From: Ureibacillus composti
GTDB lineage: Bacteria > Bacillota > Bacilli > Bacillales_A > Planococcaceae
Length of the DNA stretch: 64,000 nucleotides
Direction of reading: 5' to 3'
Assembly: GCA_030348875.1 (NCBI GenBank)
Contig: JAUCEP010000002.1
Location: 2,249,001-2,313,000 of the forward strand
The stretch's first letter is position 1, and each line of letters begins with the position of its first letter. Positions 18,125 through 29,499 of this stretch are shown piece by piece. The notes beneath the pieces were generated by a model that saw only the letters and a program-made list of their open reading frames with translations, had not been told where the DNA came from and searched no databases. A program made the position numbers and the translations under genes.

Positions 18125-18550
18125 TTGAGTTCTAAAACTGAAATCCCCTTTAAAAGGGTCCGCTTCAGGAGGATTGCATATTTAATAGCAATTGTTTTTA
18201 GCATTATATTAGGGCTCGCTTCTAGAAAATTTAGTGACCGACTGCCGTTATTTGTAGCGGAAAATGCGGGGGATATTTTGTGGGCGATGATGGTTTATTT
18301 TGGATTCCGTTTTTTGTTAGTTCGTAAAAGTTTTCTTACATCAATGTGGTTTAGTTTTTTATTTAGTTTTAGTATAGAATTCAGCCAATTGTATCAAGGA
18401 GATTGGATGAATCAGATTCGGCATACATTGCTTGGCGGTTTAATATTAGGCAAAGGTTTTCTTTGGGTGGATCTTCTTCGATATACAGTAGGCATCATGA
18501 TTGCCACAGTCTTGGATCGTGTGGTCTGCATCTTTTCGTCGGTCAAGTAG
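18125..18550 (+). CDS. DUF2809 family membrane protein
   Basis: 141 residues with four predicted membrane helices. The conserved pattern includes GLASRKFSDRLPLFVAENAG near the first helix, DILWAMMVYFGFRF, and SIEFSQLYQGDWMNQIRHT; the last is typical of DUF2809 proteins, whose role is unknown. The start is taken as TTG at 18125 with a weak GAGTGAG upstream. No other start retains the first helix. It stands alone. Confidence 0.75.
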   Translation: MSSKTEIPFKRVRFRRIAYLIAIVFSIILGLASRKFSDRLPLFVAENAGDILWAMMVYFGFRFLLVRKSFLTSMWFSFLFSFSIEFSQLYQGDWMNQIRHTLLGGLILGKGFLWVDLLRYTVGIMIATVLDRVVCIFSSVK

Positions 18551-18713
18551 TGGAGTTAATTAAGAATAGTAGTAGACAATGTGAACAATAATAAGGTAAA
18601 GCTTCCTACTGTTTTATAATATACTGGAGCTATGAGTAACATATTTTAACCCTAATAGTTCGTTTGTTTCTATAGTATAATGAAATGTGTAAAAATCACC
18701 TAGGGATGTGCGA

Positions 18714-19724
18714 ATGTTGAAGAAAATACAACCAAATAAACTTACATGTGCGATTGCGATTTCCCTTTCTTCCCTTTTGGTTGGTTGCAATATTGAAACT
18801 GAAAATCGTTTGGATCAAGATCAGATTTATGCATCCATTGACTACGATACATTAACTGTTCAAGCGGTTGAATTTACGAGTCAACAGAAAGTTTCAAATG
18901 TGGCGGTTGGACTATTTGATTTCGATACAGGGAAAAAAATCGCAAGTTCCTTAGTGAATGACAATGGATTTGTACATTTTGATTTGGTGGAAGATAAATC
19001 CCCGTATGATATTGTCATCTATAGGGTGACAGAGTCTGGAGAGTGGATGGAACAAACACGGAAATCTTTTGTGTTCGATAAACAAAATCCATTAATTAAA
19101 GTTCAAACATTTAATGTTCAATCAGAAAATCCTCTTTCCGTCCCTATTTTAATGCAAAATCCTGAACTCCCCCACGGTTGTGAGATTACTTCATTAGCAG
19201 CAATCCTCAACTATTATGGGATGACTTCGGATAAAGTGGAATTAGCTGAAAAATATATGCCAAGTGGTAAAGTTACAAAAAAAGGCAATCAATTATTTGG
19301 ACCGGATCCAAATGAAGCATACGCAGGTGATCCTTCCTCGCAAACTGGTGGCTATTATGTATATGCCCCACCGATCGTTGAAGCAGCCAATCGTGTTCTT
19401 TTTAAACATAACAGCAATTATCGGGCAATGGATTTAACCGATGCACCCCGAGATGAAATATTATCGTACGTAGAATCAGGGGTACCCGTTTTAATATGGG
19501 TGACGATTGACTTAAAAAAACCCCGTACAAATGGAAATTGGATCATCAATGAGACTAATGAAAATCATCCAATTTTTCGCAATCTTCATGCAGTGGTGTT
19601 AACGGGATATAAGAATGGAAAAGTAACAGTGATGAATCCTTTAGAAGGCAATCAATCAATTGATGCGGATCTCTTTTTCCAACGATATAAAGAATTGGGT
19701 TCACATGCACTAGTAATTCTTTAG
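18714..19724 (+). CDS. Lipoprotein with C39-like papain-fold peptidase domain
   Basis: 336 residues from ATG 18714 (AGGG eight bases upstream). A lipobox LLVGC puts the lipidated cysteine at about residue 25. A beta-sandwich-like segment follows (about 45-130), then the peptidase_C39_2 domain. This starts with PILMQNPELPHGCEITSLAA, where the Cys after HG is the predicted nucleophile (about 154). The His in LHAVVLTGY (about 291) and Asn in NPLEG complete the triad. It is probably a surface-anchored cysteine peptidase or amidase; the substrate is unknown. Its TAG stop is formed by a GGGACA repeat. Confidence 0.85.
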   Translation: MLKKIQPNKLTCAIAISLSSLLVGCNIETENRLDQDQIYASIDYDTLTVQAVEFTSQQKVSNVAVGLFDFDTGKKIASSLVNDNGFVHFDLVEDKSPYDIVIYRVTESGEWMEQTRKSFVFDKQNPLIKVQTFNVQSENPLSVPILMQNPELPHGCEITSLAAILNYYGMTSDKVELAEKYMPSGKVTKKGNQLFGPDPNEAYAGDPSSQTGGYYVYAPPIVEAANRVLFKHNSNYRAMDLTDAPRDEILSYVESGVPVLIWVTIDLKKPRTNGNWIINETNENHPIFRNLHAVVLTGYKNGKVTVMNPLEGNQSIDADLFFQRYKELGSHALVIL

Positions 19725-19752
19725 GGACAGTAGGGACAGGTTCCTTGTCCCA
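19722..19752 (+). repeat. GGGACA palindromic repeat, copy 2 (supplies stop codon)
   Basis: TAG of the C39 gene is the first triplet, followed by GGACAGTAGGGACAGG and TTCCTTGTCCCA. The inner part GGGACAGG...CCTTGTCCC pairs. The architecture matches copy 3 exactly, with a 3-base spacer between the two GGGACA words. Confidence 0.9.
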
Positions 19753-19786
19753 ATTAAATTGAATGATGATGCTGGGCCAAAGACAA

Positions 19787-19827
19787 AAAAACGTCATTTT
19801 TCTCTTTCAAGAAAAATGGCGTTTTTA
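19787..19827. terminator. Bidirectional terminator between convergent genes
   Basis: AAAACGTCATTTTTCT and AGAAAAATGGCGTTTT pair around a short loop, with A-run and T-run on opposite sides. It serves the C39 gene and the convergent quinone oxidoreductase. Confidence 0.85.
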
Positions 19828-19865
19828 GTTATTTGGGATTAGCGAACCCTTGCAAATAACAATTA

Positions 19866-20831
19866 TTAAGGAATCAACAAAATCTTCCCAGCACTTTTTC
19901 TATTTTCTAATAGTTGATGTGCTTTTACACCTTCCTCTAAAGAAAATAATGTAGGTTCTTTAATAGTTAATTTCCCTTGTATAATCCAGTCAAATAATTG
20001 TTTTGAACGCACATTTCTTTCTTCTAATGAAGTGAGTACGTTCCAAAGGTCTCCGCCAGTCAGCGTTTTAGACGTGTCCATAAGCATGCGCGGATCTATA
20101 GGACTTGGGTCACCGCCAGACATGCCGAAAAACACAACGGTACCAGCAATTTTAGTAGACATAAAACTATCTTCTAAAGTTGAACCGACTGAGTCATACA
20201 CAACATCTACACCTAAACCGTTTGTTGTTTCCTTTACTTTTTCAACCCATCGCTCATCATATAAGAATACAGTATCCGCCCCTACATCATAGGCAACTTT
20301 TGACTTTTCAGCAGTAGAGGTAAGACCGATTACGTTCGCCCCTAAAAGTTTCCCGATTTGAACAAGATTCTGACCAACCCCACCCGCAGCCGCATGAACA
20401 AGCATGTTAGTTCCCGGTTTAATGTTGTAACTATCTTTCGCCAAGTATTGGGCAGTCAATCCTTGCAATAAAACGGCAGAAGCTGTTTCGAAAGAAATCT
20501 CATCAGGTAAAAAAATGACTTTCTCACGAGGCACCGCTACAAGCTCAGCATTCGCAAATGGAACATCAGCAAATGCAACACGATCCCCTACCTTTATGTC
20601 CGTTATCTCTCCATTGACTTGCTCAACAATTCCGGAACCTTCATAGCCTAATATATACGGTGGTTCACCAGCTAGATGATAGTTTCCCTTTCTTCGATAT
20701 ATATCAGCAAAGTTCAATCCAATCGCTTTCATTCTAACTAAAATTTCATTCTCTTTTAGAATTGGATTAGGAATTTCTTTATATTGTAAGACATCAGGTC
20801 CCCCAAATTTTTCAAAAATGAGTGCTTTCAT
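19866..20831 (-). CDS. NADPH:quinone oxidoreductase family protein (medium-chain reductase)
   Basis: 321 residues, the usual length for Qor. The N-terminal GroES-like domain includes RKGNYHLAGEPPYILGYEGS and GDRVAF. The Rossmann segment LVHAAAGGVGQNLVQIGKLL binds NADPH. It lacks the structural-zinc cysteines of true alcohol dehydrogenases. It probably reduces quinones or enones; the physiological substrate is unknown. A second member of the family is at 62621-63607, with clear similarity over the whole length. Single gene with its own start region. Confidence 0.88.
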   Translation of the reverse strand: MKALIFEKFGGPDVLQYKEIPNPILKENEILVRMKAIGLNFADIYRRKGNYHLAGEPPYILGYEGSGIVEQVNGEITDIKVGDRVAFADVPFANAELVAVPREKVIFLPDEISFETASAVLLQGLTAQYLAKDSYNIKPGTNMLVHAAAGGVGQNLVQIGKLLGANVIGLTSTAEKSKVAYDVGADTVFLYDERWVEKVKETTNGLGVDVVYDSVGSTLEDSFMSTKIAGTVVFFGMSGGDPSPIDPRMLMDTSKTLTGGDLWNVLTSLEERNVRSKQLFDWIIQGKLTIKEPTLFSLEEGVKAHQLLENRKSAGKILLIP

Positions 20832-20985
20832 TGGATTGCTCCATTCTATTAAATAATTAACTGAAATGAACGATCAACTACTTTGATGTAACATTCCAAT
20901 TCCTTTCACGACATAATCATAATACTATCATAAAATTTACTAAATCGTTTTATACTGCTTTACCTCTAGTAGTAACTCGCCAAAA

Positions 20986-21018
20986 TAAAAAGTCGACACT
21001 CATGATGAAGTGTCGACT
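20986..21018 (-). terminator. Terminator of the ilv-leu operon
   Basis: AGTCGACACT and AGTGTCGACT pair perfectly around an 8-base loop. On the minus strand the stem is followed by TTTTTATTTTG. It closes transcription after leuD. Confidence 0.9.
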
Positions 21019-21037
21019 ACTTTTTTTAGTTAAAAGT

Positions 21038-21067
21038 GGGACGAGGTACCTGTCCCCGATGTCCCTA
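21038..21067 (-). repeat. GGGACA palindromic repeat, copy 3 (supplies leuD stop codon)
   Basis: On the minus strand TAG (the leuD stop) is followed by GGACATCGGGGACAGG and TACCTCGTCCCA. The layout equals copy 2, base for base in spacing. Confidence 0.9.
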
Positions 21068-21655
21068 GTATGCTACGCGTTTTGCTTCGTAGGCTGAAAT
21101 TGCGTCTTCGTATTTGAATGTTAACGCGATTTCGTCCCAACCGTTTAGAAGCATTTCTTTGTAGTAAGGGTCAATGTTGAAGTTGTATACTTTACCGTCT
21201 TCCCCTGTAACTGTTTGTGCTTCAAGGTTTACTTCAATTGCATAAGGTTTTTCTAGTCCTTTTGCTAATAATTCATCACATTCTTCAACTGCTAATTTAA
21301 TAGGCAGGATTCCGTTTTTGAAGCAGTTGTTGTGGAAAATATCTGCAAAGCTTGGTGCAATGACTACACGGAAACCGTAGTCTAAAATTGCCCAAGGTGC
21401 GTGCTCACGTGATGAACCACAACCGAAGTTTTCTTGTGCTACTAAAATTTCAGAAGATTTATATTCTGGTTTATTTAGAACGAAATCTGGGTTTTCATTA
21501 CCTTGAGCATCAAAGCGCCAGTGATAAAATAGGAATTGACCAAAACCAGTACGTTCGATTCGTTTTAAAAATTCTTTTGAAATGATTTGGTCAGTATCCA
21601 CGTTTTTACGGTCAAGTGGAGCAATGACACTATTTACGATATTAATTGGTTTCAT
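21065..21655 (-). CDS. leuD: 3-isopropylmalate dehydratase small subunit
   Basis: 196 residues from ATG 21655 (AAAGGG eight bases upstream; a GTG three codons earlier is less likely). It forms the swivel domain of isopropylmalate isomerase and pairs with LeuC. Family signatures are [20 protein letters not shown] near the N-terminus and [14 protein letters not shown] (about 75-88), which holds the substrate-recognition loop. It is the last gene of the operon. The final codons run into a GGGACA repeat that provides the TAG stop; the C-terminus ends YEAKRVAY, so little or no protein has been lost. Confidence 0.96.
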   Translation of the reverse strand: MKPINIVNSVIAPLDRKNVDTDQIISKEFLKRIERTGFGQFLFYHWRFDAQGNENPDFVLNKPEYKSSEILVAQENFGCGSSREHAPWAILDYGFRVVIAPSFADIFHNNCFKNGILPIKLAVEECDELLAKGLEKPYAIEVNLEAQTVTGEDGKVYNFNIDPYYKEMLLNGWDEIALTFKYEDAISAYEAKRVAY

Positions 21656-21683
21656 ATATTTCACCCTTTCAAGCTTTACAATG

Positions 21684-23093
21684 TTATGCGTGTTGCTTTA
21701 CGAATTCACGAACATCTACGAAATGTCCTGCGATTGCTGCTGCAGCTGCCATAGGAGGACTTACTAAGTGAGTACGTGAACCAGCACCTTGACGACCTTC
21801 GAAGTTACGGTTTGATGTCGACGCACAACGTTCTCCAGCAGGTACAATATCATCGTTCATTGCTAAGCACATTGAGCATCCAGATTCACGCCATTCAAAT
21901 CCTGCTTCGATGAAGACTTTATCTAACCCTTCTTCTTCAGCTAGACGTTTTGTTGTATGAGATCCAGGTACAACAATTGCTTTCACACTTGGATGTACTT
22001 TTTGGCCTTTAATAACTTCTGCTGCTGCACGTAAGTCACTTAAACGTGAATTCGTACATGAACCAATAAATACATTTTGTACTTCAATCGAAGTTAATGG
22101 TTGGCCTTCTTCTAAGCCCATGTAAGTAAGAGCTTTTTTCAATGCCGCTTTATCTGATTCTGTTTCATAATCATCCACTGTTGGAACAGTTTGTGATACG
22201 CCTGATCCCATAGAAGGGTTTGTTCCCCAAGTAACAATTGGTTCGATTTCTGCAGCATCGATTTCTAATACTGTGTGATAAGTTGCACCTTCATCAGATG
22301 CTAGACTTAACCAGTAGTTTGCTGCTTCTTCAAATGTTTCACCTTGTGGAGCAAAACGTTTTCCACGTAAGTACTCAACTGTGATTTCGTCAGGTGATAC
22401 TAATCCAGCTTTTGCACCTGCTTCAATTGACATGTTACAAATTGTCATACGTTCTTCCATTGATAATGATTGAATTGCTTCACCAGTATACTCAACGATA
22501 TGACCAGTACCAACATCAATTCCGAATTTTGCGATAATAGCTAAGATAATATCTTTCGCTTCAACGCCAACACCAAGCTTGCCGTTTACTCGGATTTCCA
22601 TTGTTTTTGGTTTGCTTTGCCATAATGTTTGAGTTGATAAAACGTGCTCAACTTCAGATGTACCAATACCGAAAGCGATGGCACCGAATGCACCGTGAGT
22701 TGATGTATGAGAGTCACCACATACGATTGTTTTACCTGGTTGAGTTAAACCTAATTCAGGTCCAATAACGTGTACAATCCCTTGATCCGGATGACCCATA
22801 TCTGCTAATTCGATACCAAATTCTTCCGCATTTTTACCAAGAGTTTCCACTTGTGTACGTGCGATTGGATCATTGATTGTTGGTAAATTTTTTGTTGGTA
22901 CGTTATGGTCCATTGTTGCAAAGCAAAGGTCTGGACGACGTACTTTACGATTATTTAGACGTAAACCTTCAAATGCTTGTGGAGACGTTACTTCATGAAT
23001 TAAATGAAGATCGATATAAAGTAAATCCGGTTTGCCATCTTCATGATAGACAACATGTGAATCCCAAATTTTTTCAATAATGTTTTTAGCCAT
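21684..23093 (-). CDS. leuC: 3-isopropylmalate dehydratase large subunit
   Basis: 469 residues from ATG 23093, which follows GGTGAAGAGA; the frame extends four codons upstream. This [4Fe-4S] hydro-lyase converts 2-isopropylmalate to 3-isopropylmalate together with LeuD. Cluster ligands are in [14 protein letters not shown] (about 345) and [10 protein letters not shown] (about 405). [13 protein letters not shown] is the substrate-binding motif. It starts 16 bases after leuB and ends 29 bases before leuD. Confidence 0.97.
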   Translation of the reverse strand: MAKNIIEKIWDSHVVYHEDGKPDLLYIDLHLIHEVTSPQAFEGLRLNNRKVRRPDLCFATMDHNVPTKNLPTINDPIARTQVETLGKNAEEFGIELADMGHPDQGIVHVIGPELGLTQPGKTIVCGDSHTSTHGAFGAIAFGIGTSEVEHVLSTQTLWQSKPKTMEIRVNGKLGVGVEAKDIILAIIAKFGIDVGTGHIVEYTGEAIQSLSMEERMTICNMSIEAGAKAGLVSPDEITVEYLRGKRFAPQGETFEEAANYWLSLASDEGATYHTVLEIDAAEIEPIVTWGTNPSMGSGVSQTVPTVDDYETESDKAALKKALTYMGLEEGQPLTSIEVQNVFIGSCTNSRLSDLRAAAEVIKGQKVHPSVKAIVVPGSHTTKRLAEEEGLDKVFIEAGFEWRESGCSMCLAMNDDIVPAGERCASTSNRNFEGRQGAGSRTHLVSPPMAAAAAIAGHFVDVREFVKQHA

Positions 23094-23108
23094 TCTCTTC
23101 ACCAATCC

Positions 23109-24206
23109 TTAAATATAAGTTTCCATAATGCTATCGGATACGAAACTTGTGTCAATTTCTGCGATGACTTTGTCTGTCCATTCATCTGTAGAAAGAGCCG
23201 TTTCGTTATTCTTTGCAAGATCTGCAGTGAAGTGTCCATCTTCGAATACTGCATTTACTGCACGTTCGATTTCTGCAGCTTCTTCTTTCATTCCGAATGA
23301 ATATTGAAGCATCATTGCTACAGATAAAATGGTTGCAGCCGGATTTGCAATACCTAATCCAGCAATTTCAGGTGCTGAACCGTGAACTGGTTCATACAAT
23401 CCGAAATTATCGCCACGAATTGAAGCTGATGGTAATACGCCTAATGAACCTGTAATAACTGAGGCTTCATCACTTAAAATATCGCCAAACATATTATCTG
23501 TAACAACCACATCATAGTGACCTGGGTTTGTAATTAACTTCATTGCAACAGAATCTACTAAATTATGTTCAACTTCGATATCAGGATTTTGTTCTTTCTT
23601 TTCATCAACCACTGCACGCCAAAGTCTTGAAGTTTCTAATACGTTAGCTTTGTCAACTGAGCAAAGTTTACCTCTGCGTAAACGAGCCATTTCAAATGCA
23701 TTATCAACAATACGTTCAATTTCAGAACGAGTATAGATATTTAAGTCACTTGCCTCTGTTTCCGTGCGTTGTTTTTCACCGAAGTAAATACCTCCAGTTA
23801 ATTCACGAACGATCATTAAATCTACGTTTTCTGCTACTTCGCGTTTTAATGGTGAAGCATTTAATAAACTTGGGAAAGCTTTTACCGGACGTAAGTTAGC
23901 AAATAAATCAAACGTTTTACGGATTCTTAGTAATCCTTTTTCAGGACGTAATTCTGGTGAGTTGTTATCCCATTTTGGACCACCAACTGCACCTAGTAAA
24001 ATAGCGTCACTTTGTTTACACATTTCAATTGTTTCTTCTGGTAGTGGATTGTTAAATTGATCAATCGCAGCACCGCCGATTGCAGCATATCCTAATTGGA
24101 AGTCATGGTTATAGCGTTTTCCAATTGCATGTAATACACGAATAGCAGCAGCAACAACTTCTGGACCAATCCCATCTCCAGGTAGTACTGTAATTTTCTT
24201 TTCCAT
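23109..24206 (-). CDS. leuB: 3-isopropylmalate dehydrogenase
   Basis: 365 residues. It oxidises and decarboxylates 3-isopropylmalate to 2-oxoisocaproate with NAD. Motifs include LPGDGIGPEVV at the N-terminus, RELTGGIYFG, and DNMFGDILSDEASVITGSLG for magnesium and substrate. GAGGTG lies before ATG 24206. A 313-base spacer with competing hairpins separates it from leuA, unlike the tight junctions elsewhere in the operon. Confidence 0.97.
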   Translation of the reverse strand: MEKKITVLPGDGIGPEVVAAAIRVLHAIGKRYNHDFQLGYAAIGGAAIDQFNNPLPEETIEMCKQSDAILLGAVGGPKWDNNSPELRPEKGLLRIRKTFDLFANLRPVKAFPSLLNASPLKREVAENVDLMIVRELTGGIYFGEKQRTETEASDLNIYTRSEIERIVDNAFEMARLRRGKLCSVDKANVLETSRLWRAVVDEKKEQNPDIEVEHNLVDSVAMKLITNPGHYDVVVTDNMFGDILSDEASVITGSLGVLPSASIRGDNFGLYEPVHGSAPEIAGLGIANPAATILSVAMMLQYSFGMKEEAAEIERAVNAVFEDGHFTADLAKNNETALSTDEWTDKVIAEIDTSFVSDSIMETYI

Positions 24207-24329
24207 GGAAAAACACCTCTTTGCAAGTTTAGCGGTGTACCGCCGTGATTTTTTAAAATTTCATCGAACACGTGATTATGTAATATTTTTTATTTCGTGT
24301 TCGCTACATATTTATTGCCTGGTTTTTCA

Positions 24330-24486
24330 GATGAACGAGTTGCCTTCGTTTGGGGCACATGATTAAGGTCATGGCTCCTGTGGTTACTCGTCACAGAAAA
24401 TATTGTAACCATAGCTCGCACATAAGGCGTTTTTAGGTTGCTTCCTTTTATAGAAACGCCACCAAATATTGTATTTGATGGCGTTA
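24330..24486 (-). other. Structured spacer between leuA and leuB
   Basis: Several hairpins that exclude one another can be drawn. On the minus strand AACGCC (ending 24484) can pair with GGCGTT, and that GGCGTT can instead pair with AACGCC near 24429. Further down, GGTTAC/GTAACC (24382-24410) competes with ACGAGT/ACTCGT (24335-24391), which encloses CATGA-N6-TCATG. No known riboswitch signature and no T-box is present here. It may be a leader or processing site for leuB; the strand is uncertain, because one stem pairs better as plus-strand RNA. Confidence 0.4.
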
Positions 24487-24519
24487 AGTTTAAAATCAAC
24501 TTAAGTGTAAAACTACTTA

Positions 24520-26060
24520 TTAGTTAATAGGTTGTTTTGGTTGAATACTTTGTCGAATTAAATGACGATTGATCGCATTTAAGTAGGCTTCTGCTGTTGC
24601 TTCAAGTACGTCTTGTGAAGCATCGCGGCCAGTTGTTGTTAAACCGTTGTATAGGATGTTAACAACAGCTTCACCTAACGCGTCACGGCCTTTACCAACA
24701 GATTTCACACGGTAATCCTGGATACTAACAGGACCATCAACTAATTGCTCAAGCGTATTGAAAATCGCTTCCACTGAACCGTTACCTGTAGATGCAAGAG
24801 TTTTTAACTCGCCCTCAGGAGTTACAACTGAAGCTGTTGCAGTTGGAATGTTTTCTGTTCCGTAAGAAACTTGAACACTCTTAAGTTCGAATAAAGGAAT
24901 ATCTTCAACAGAAACTTGAGTTTCAGTTAATAGAGTGATTAAATCTTCTTCAGTAATTTCTTTTTTACGATCCGCTAATTTTTTAAACTCTTGGAATGCC
25001 TTATTAAGTTTTTCATCAGATAAATCATAGCCCATTTTAATTGCACGATCGCGGAATGCTGCGCGACCAGAGTGTTTACCTAAAACTAATGGCACTTCCC
25101 CTTCACCAATTAAAGCTGGTGAAATTATTTCGTATGTTTCAGGGTTTTTCAACACACCATCTTGGTGAATACCAGATTCATGAGCAAAGGCATTTTTCCC
25201 TACAACTGCTTTGTTTGGCTGAATGACAACACCAGTTAAACGACTTACTAATTGAGAAGTACGTTTGATTTCTTTTAAATTCAAGCCTGTTTCGACTTGG
25301 TAAATGTCATTACGGATGTGTAATGCTACACCGATTTCTTCTAATGCAGCGTTACCAGCACGTTCACCAATACCGTTAATTGTACATTCAACTTGGTCTG
25401 CACCATTTTGAATTGCTGCAATTGAGTTAATAGTAGCCATACCTAAGTCATCATGACAGTGAGCAGAGAATTTTACGTTGTCTGCACCACTTACATTTTC
25501 GCGAAGATATTTGAATAATTCACCATACTCTTGAGGTGATGCGTAACCTACTGTATCTGGAACGTTAATTGTCGTTGCACCTGCAGCGATTACTTTTTCA
25601 ATGATGCGTACTAAAAATTCACGATCTGAACGGAATGCATCCTCAGCTGACCATTGTACAAGTGGGAAGAATTTTTTGGCATATTTTACAGCTTCTACTG
25701 CTTGCTCCACAACTTGATCAGGAGTTTTCTTTAATTTATATTCCATATGGATTGGAGATGTTGCTAGGAACACGTGAATATGTGGTTGTTCCGCAACTTT
25801 AAGTGCTTCCCAAGTCGTATCGATATCTTTTTGTACACAACGAGCAAGACCAGTGACGATTGAGTTTTTAACTGTTCCAGCAATACGATTTACTGCATCA
25901 AAATCGCCAGGACTTGAAGCAGGAAAACCTGCTTCAATAATTGACACACCAAGGCGTTCTAATTGTTTAGCGATCTCGATTTTTTCTGCAGTATTTAAAT
26001 TAATTCCAGCAGACTGTTCGCCATCACGTAGAGTTGTATCAAAAATATCAATTTTACGCA

Positions 26061-26061
<1 letters not shown>
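24520..26061 (-). CDS. leuA: 2-isopropylmalate synthase
   Basis: 513 residues. It condenses acetyl-CoA with 2-oxoisovalerate, the first committed step to leucine. [16 protein letters not shown] opens the TIM barrel; HCHDDLGMA and [11 protein letters not shown] are the family signatures. The C-terminal part from about 390 is the leucine-binding regulatory domain. The start is GTG at 26061 and shares one base with the TAG stop of ilvC, so the two are translationally coupled. Confidence 0.97.
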
Positions 26062-27086
<1,025 letters not shown>

Positions 27087-27189
27087 CTAGGATATAAATA
27101 CTTTTATTTTTATTTTTGTAAATCACTTAGATCATGAAAGATTTTAGCGATTATATATACTTAACTATCTTTCGTAGAGTAATAATCTA

Positions 27190-27702
27190 CTAGAGAATAG
27201 AAAGTTGCGGTGTGTCAATTTTTTGAGATTCACGTACAGAAGCAGTTACACCTGTACGTGTTAATTCTTTAATGCCATATGGGCGAATGAGCTCGATGAA
27301 TGCATCGATTTTTTCGGGATTACCAACCACTTGATAAGTAACGACATTTTTTGATGTATCGATTACTTGTGGTCTAAATGGTTCCACAATCGCATTCATT
27401 TCAATTCTTAAGTTTGCTGGAGAAACGACTTTTACGAGTGCGAGTTCACGAAGAACAATTGCATTATCTGTAATGTCATTTACTTTAATTACATCAATTT
27501 GCTTTGAGAGCTGTTTAACCAGCTGTTCAAGCTTTGTTTCATCTTCAATATTTACAACAAACGTCATTTTAGAGATGTTTGGTTGTTCCGTGTGTCCAAC
27601 TGTAATGGATTCGATGTTAAATTGGCGTTTCATTAGTAATCCAGTAACCCGATTTAAAACGCCACTTTGATTGATTACTGTTACATTAATTACGCGTTTC
27701 AC
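27190..27702 (-). CDS. ilvH: Acetolactate synthase small (regulatory) subunit
   Basis: 170 residues with an N-terminal ACT domain ([20 protein letters not shown], about 4-75) and the second conserved domain of ALS small subunits. It binds valine and stimulates the IlvB catalytic subunit. The start is GTG at 27702, within a four-base GTGA overlap with the ilvB stop, with GGGGGTG upstream in the ilvB end. Confidence 0.96.
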   Translation of the reverse strand: MKRVINVTVINQSGVLNRVTGLLMKRQFNIESITVGHTEQPNISKMTFVVNIEDETKLEQLVKQLSKQIDVIKVNDITDNAIVLRELALVKVVSPANLRIEMNAIVEPFRPQVIDTSKNVVTYQVVGNPEKIDAFIELIRPYGIKELTRTGVTASVRESQKIDTPQLSIL

Positions 27703-29459
27703 GGTTTTTTCACCCCCACTATAGCATCTAGTGATTTACCTGCAGGAACCATTGGGTAAACATTTTCTAGTTGTTTTACTTGCGCATCGATGATCACTGG
27801 TTCATCAGAATTTAATGCGTCAGCAAAAACTGTATCTAATTCTTCTGCTTTTGTAATTCGTACACCTTTAATGCCATACGCTTCTGCTAATTTTACAAAG
27901 TCAGGTTGTACTGGCATTAAGGATTGTGAATAGCGTTGGTCATAGAATAGTTCTTGCCATTGACGAACCATACCTAGAGCCCCGTTATTAACGATGACTA
28001 CTTTGACAGGTAAGTTAAACTCTTTTAATAGACCAATTTCTTGTAATGTCATTTGGAATCCTGCGTCACCTACAATAGAGACAACCTTTTTATCAGGTTT
28101 TGCAAATTGTGCACCGATTGCGGCTGGGAAACCAAAGCCCATTGTTCCAAGACCACCTGATGTAATCCACTGGTGACTATGATTGTGACGATAATATTGT
28201 GCTGCCCACATTTGATGTTGACCAACGTCTGTTGAAACGATTGCATCACCATTAGTGATTGTATGAACTTTTTCAATTACTTGTTGTGGTAAAATCTCAT
28301 TTTCATCTTCAACATACCAATAAGGGAATTCATCACGTTTTTGATTTAAAAAGTCAACCCACGCTGCAGTATCTGGCGCTTGAATATCCTTTTTAAGCAT
28401 TGCTTTTAACGCTTCTTTTGCATCGGCAACAATCGGAATATCAGTTGGAATGTTTTTACCAATTTCAGCTGGATCAATATCAATGTGTACGATCGTTGCA
28501 TTTGGTGCAAATGCTTTTGTATCACCAGTTAAACGATCATCGAAACGTGCACCGATATTGATTAATAAATCCGCTTTTTGAATTGCATCATTGGCTACAG
28601 CTGCTCCGTGCATCCCTGCCATTCCGTAATTCAATTGATGATCACCGTGAATACTACCTAAACCAAGTAGTGTATTAATTACTGGAATGTTGAACTTTTC
28701 GACAAATTCAGTCAATTCTTCTTGTGCTTCGGCGAAAAGTACACCTGCACCTGCAAGAATTAATGGTTTTTTAGCGTTACTTATTTCGTTCATTGCTTTT
28801 TGAATTTGTAAGTAATTTGGTTTAGTGTTTGGTTGATAACCTGGTAGATAAATCTCGTCGTTTGCATTTTGTGCAAGGGATTCATCAAAAATTGCTCCCG
28901 AAATATTTTTAGGGAAGTCGATTAGCACTGGACCTTTACGACCGCTATTTGCAATATGGAATGCTTCTTTAACAATTCTTGGTATGTCATTTACATTTTG
29001 AACTTGGTAATTGTGCTTCGTAATAGGAGTTGTAATTCCAATCACGTCTGCTTCTTGGAAAGCATCAGAGCCAATTACATTTGTTGCAACTTGACCAGTC
29101 AAAACAACTAATGGGATAGAATCAATCATTGCATCTGTAATCCCTGTTACTAGGTTTGTTGCACCTGGTCCAGAAGTAACTAATACTACACCTGGTTTAT
29201 TTAAGACACGTGCATAACCTTCTGCTGCATGGATTGCGCCTTGTTCGTGTCTTGTCAAAATGTGACGGATTGGGTTTTTGTATAGTGCATCATATACGTT
29301 TAGTACTGCCCCACCCGGATAACCGAAAATTGTATCAACGCCTTGATCATGAAGTGCTTGAATTAATATATCAGAACCATTTCTTGGTTTTGTTTTTTCT
29401 GCTGGTTGTGCTGCTTTTGATGAATCTACTTTTTCATTTGTTGATAATTTAGCAGTCAT
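27699..29459 (-). CDS. ilvB: Acetolactate synthase large (catalytic) subunit
   Basis: 586 residues. This thiamine-diphosphate enzyme joins two pyruvates to acetolactate, or pyruvate with 2-oxobutyrate. [15 protein letters not shown] and [15 protein letters not shown] carry the catalytic Glu of the ThDP site. [15 protein letters not shown] holds the magnesium and diphosphate motif. A hydrophilic N-terminal extension of about 25 residues precedes the domain. GGGAGGAG lies before ATG 29459. It is the first gene after the T-box leader. Confidence 0.97.
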   Translation of the reverse strand: MTAKLSTNEKVDSSKAAQPAEKTKPRNGSDILIQALHDQGVDTIFGYPGGAVLNVYDALYKNPIRHILTRHEQGAIHAAEGYARVLNKPGVVLVTSGPGATNLVTGITDAMIDSIPLVVLTGQVATNVIGSDAFQEADVIGITTPITKHNYQVQNVNDIPRIVKEAFHIANSGRKGPVLIDFPKNISGAIFDESLAQNANDEIYLPGYQPNTKPNYLQIQKAMNEISNAKKPLILAGAGVLFAEAQEELTEFVEKFNIPVINTLLGLGSIHGDHQLNYGMAGMHGAAVANDAIQKADLLINIGARFDDRLTGDTKAFAPNATIVHIDIDPAEIGKNIPTDIPIVADAKEALKAMLKKDIQAPDTAAWVDFLNQKRDEFPYWYVEDENEILPQQVIEKVHTITNGDAIVSTDVGQHQMWAAQYYRHNHSHQWITSGGLGTMGFGFPAAIGAQFAKPDKKVVSIVGDAGFQMTLQEIGLLKEFNLPVKVVIVNNGALGMVRQWQELFYDQRYSQSLMPVQPDFVKLAEAYGIKGVRITKAEELDTVFADALNSDEPVIIDAQVKQLENVYPMVPAGKSLDAIVGVKKP

Positions 29460-29499
29460 TTTGCTAACTCCTCCCTTTCAATAAGGTTTTTAATAAAAA

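Noticed and set aside
24290-24499. 69-codon minus-strand frame in the leuA-leuB spacer
   Set aside because: TTG start without a ribosome site; the region is better explained by competing RNA hairpins.
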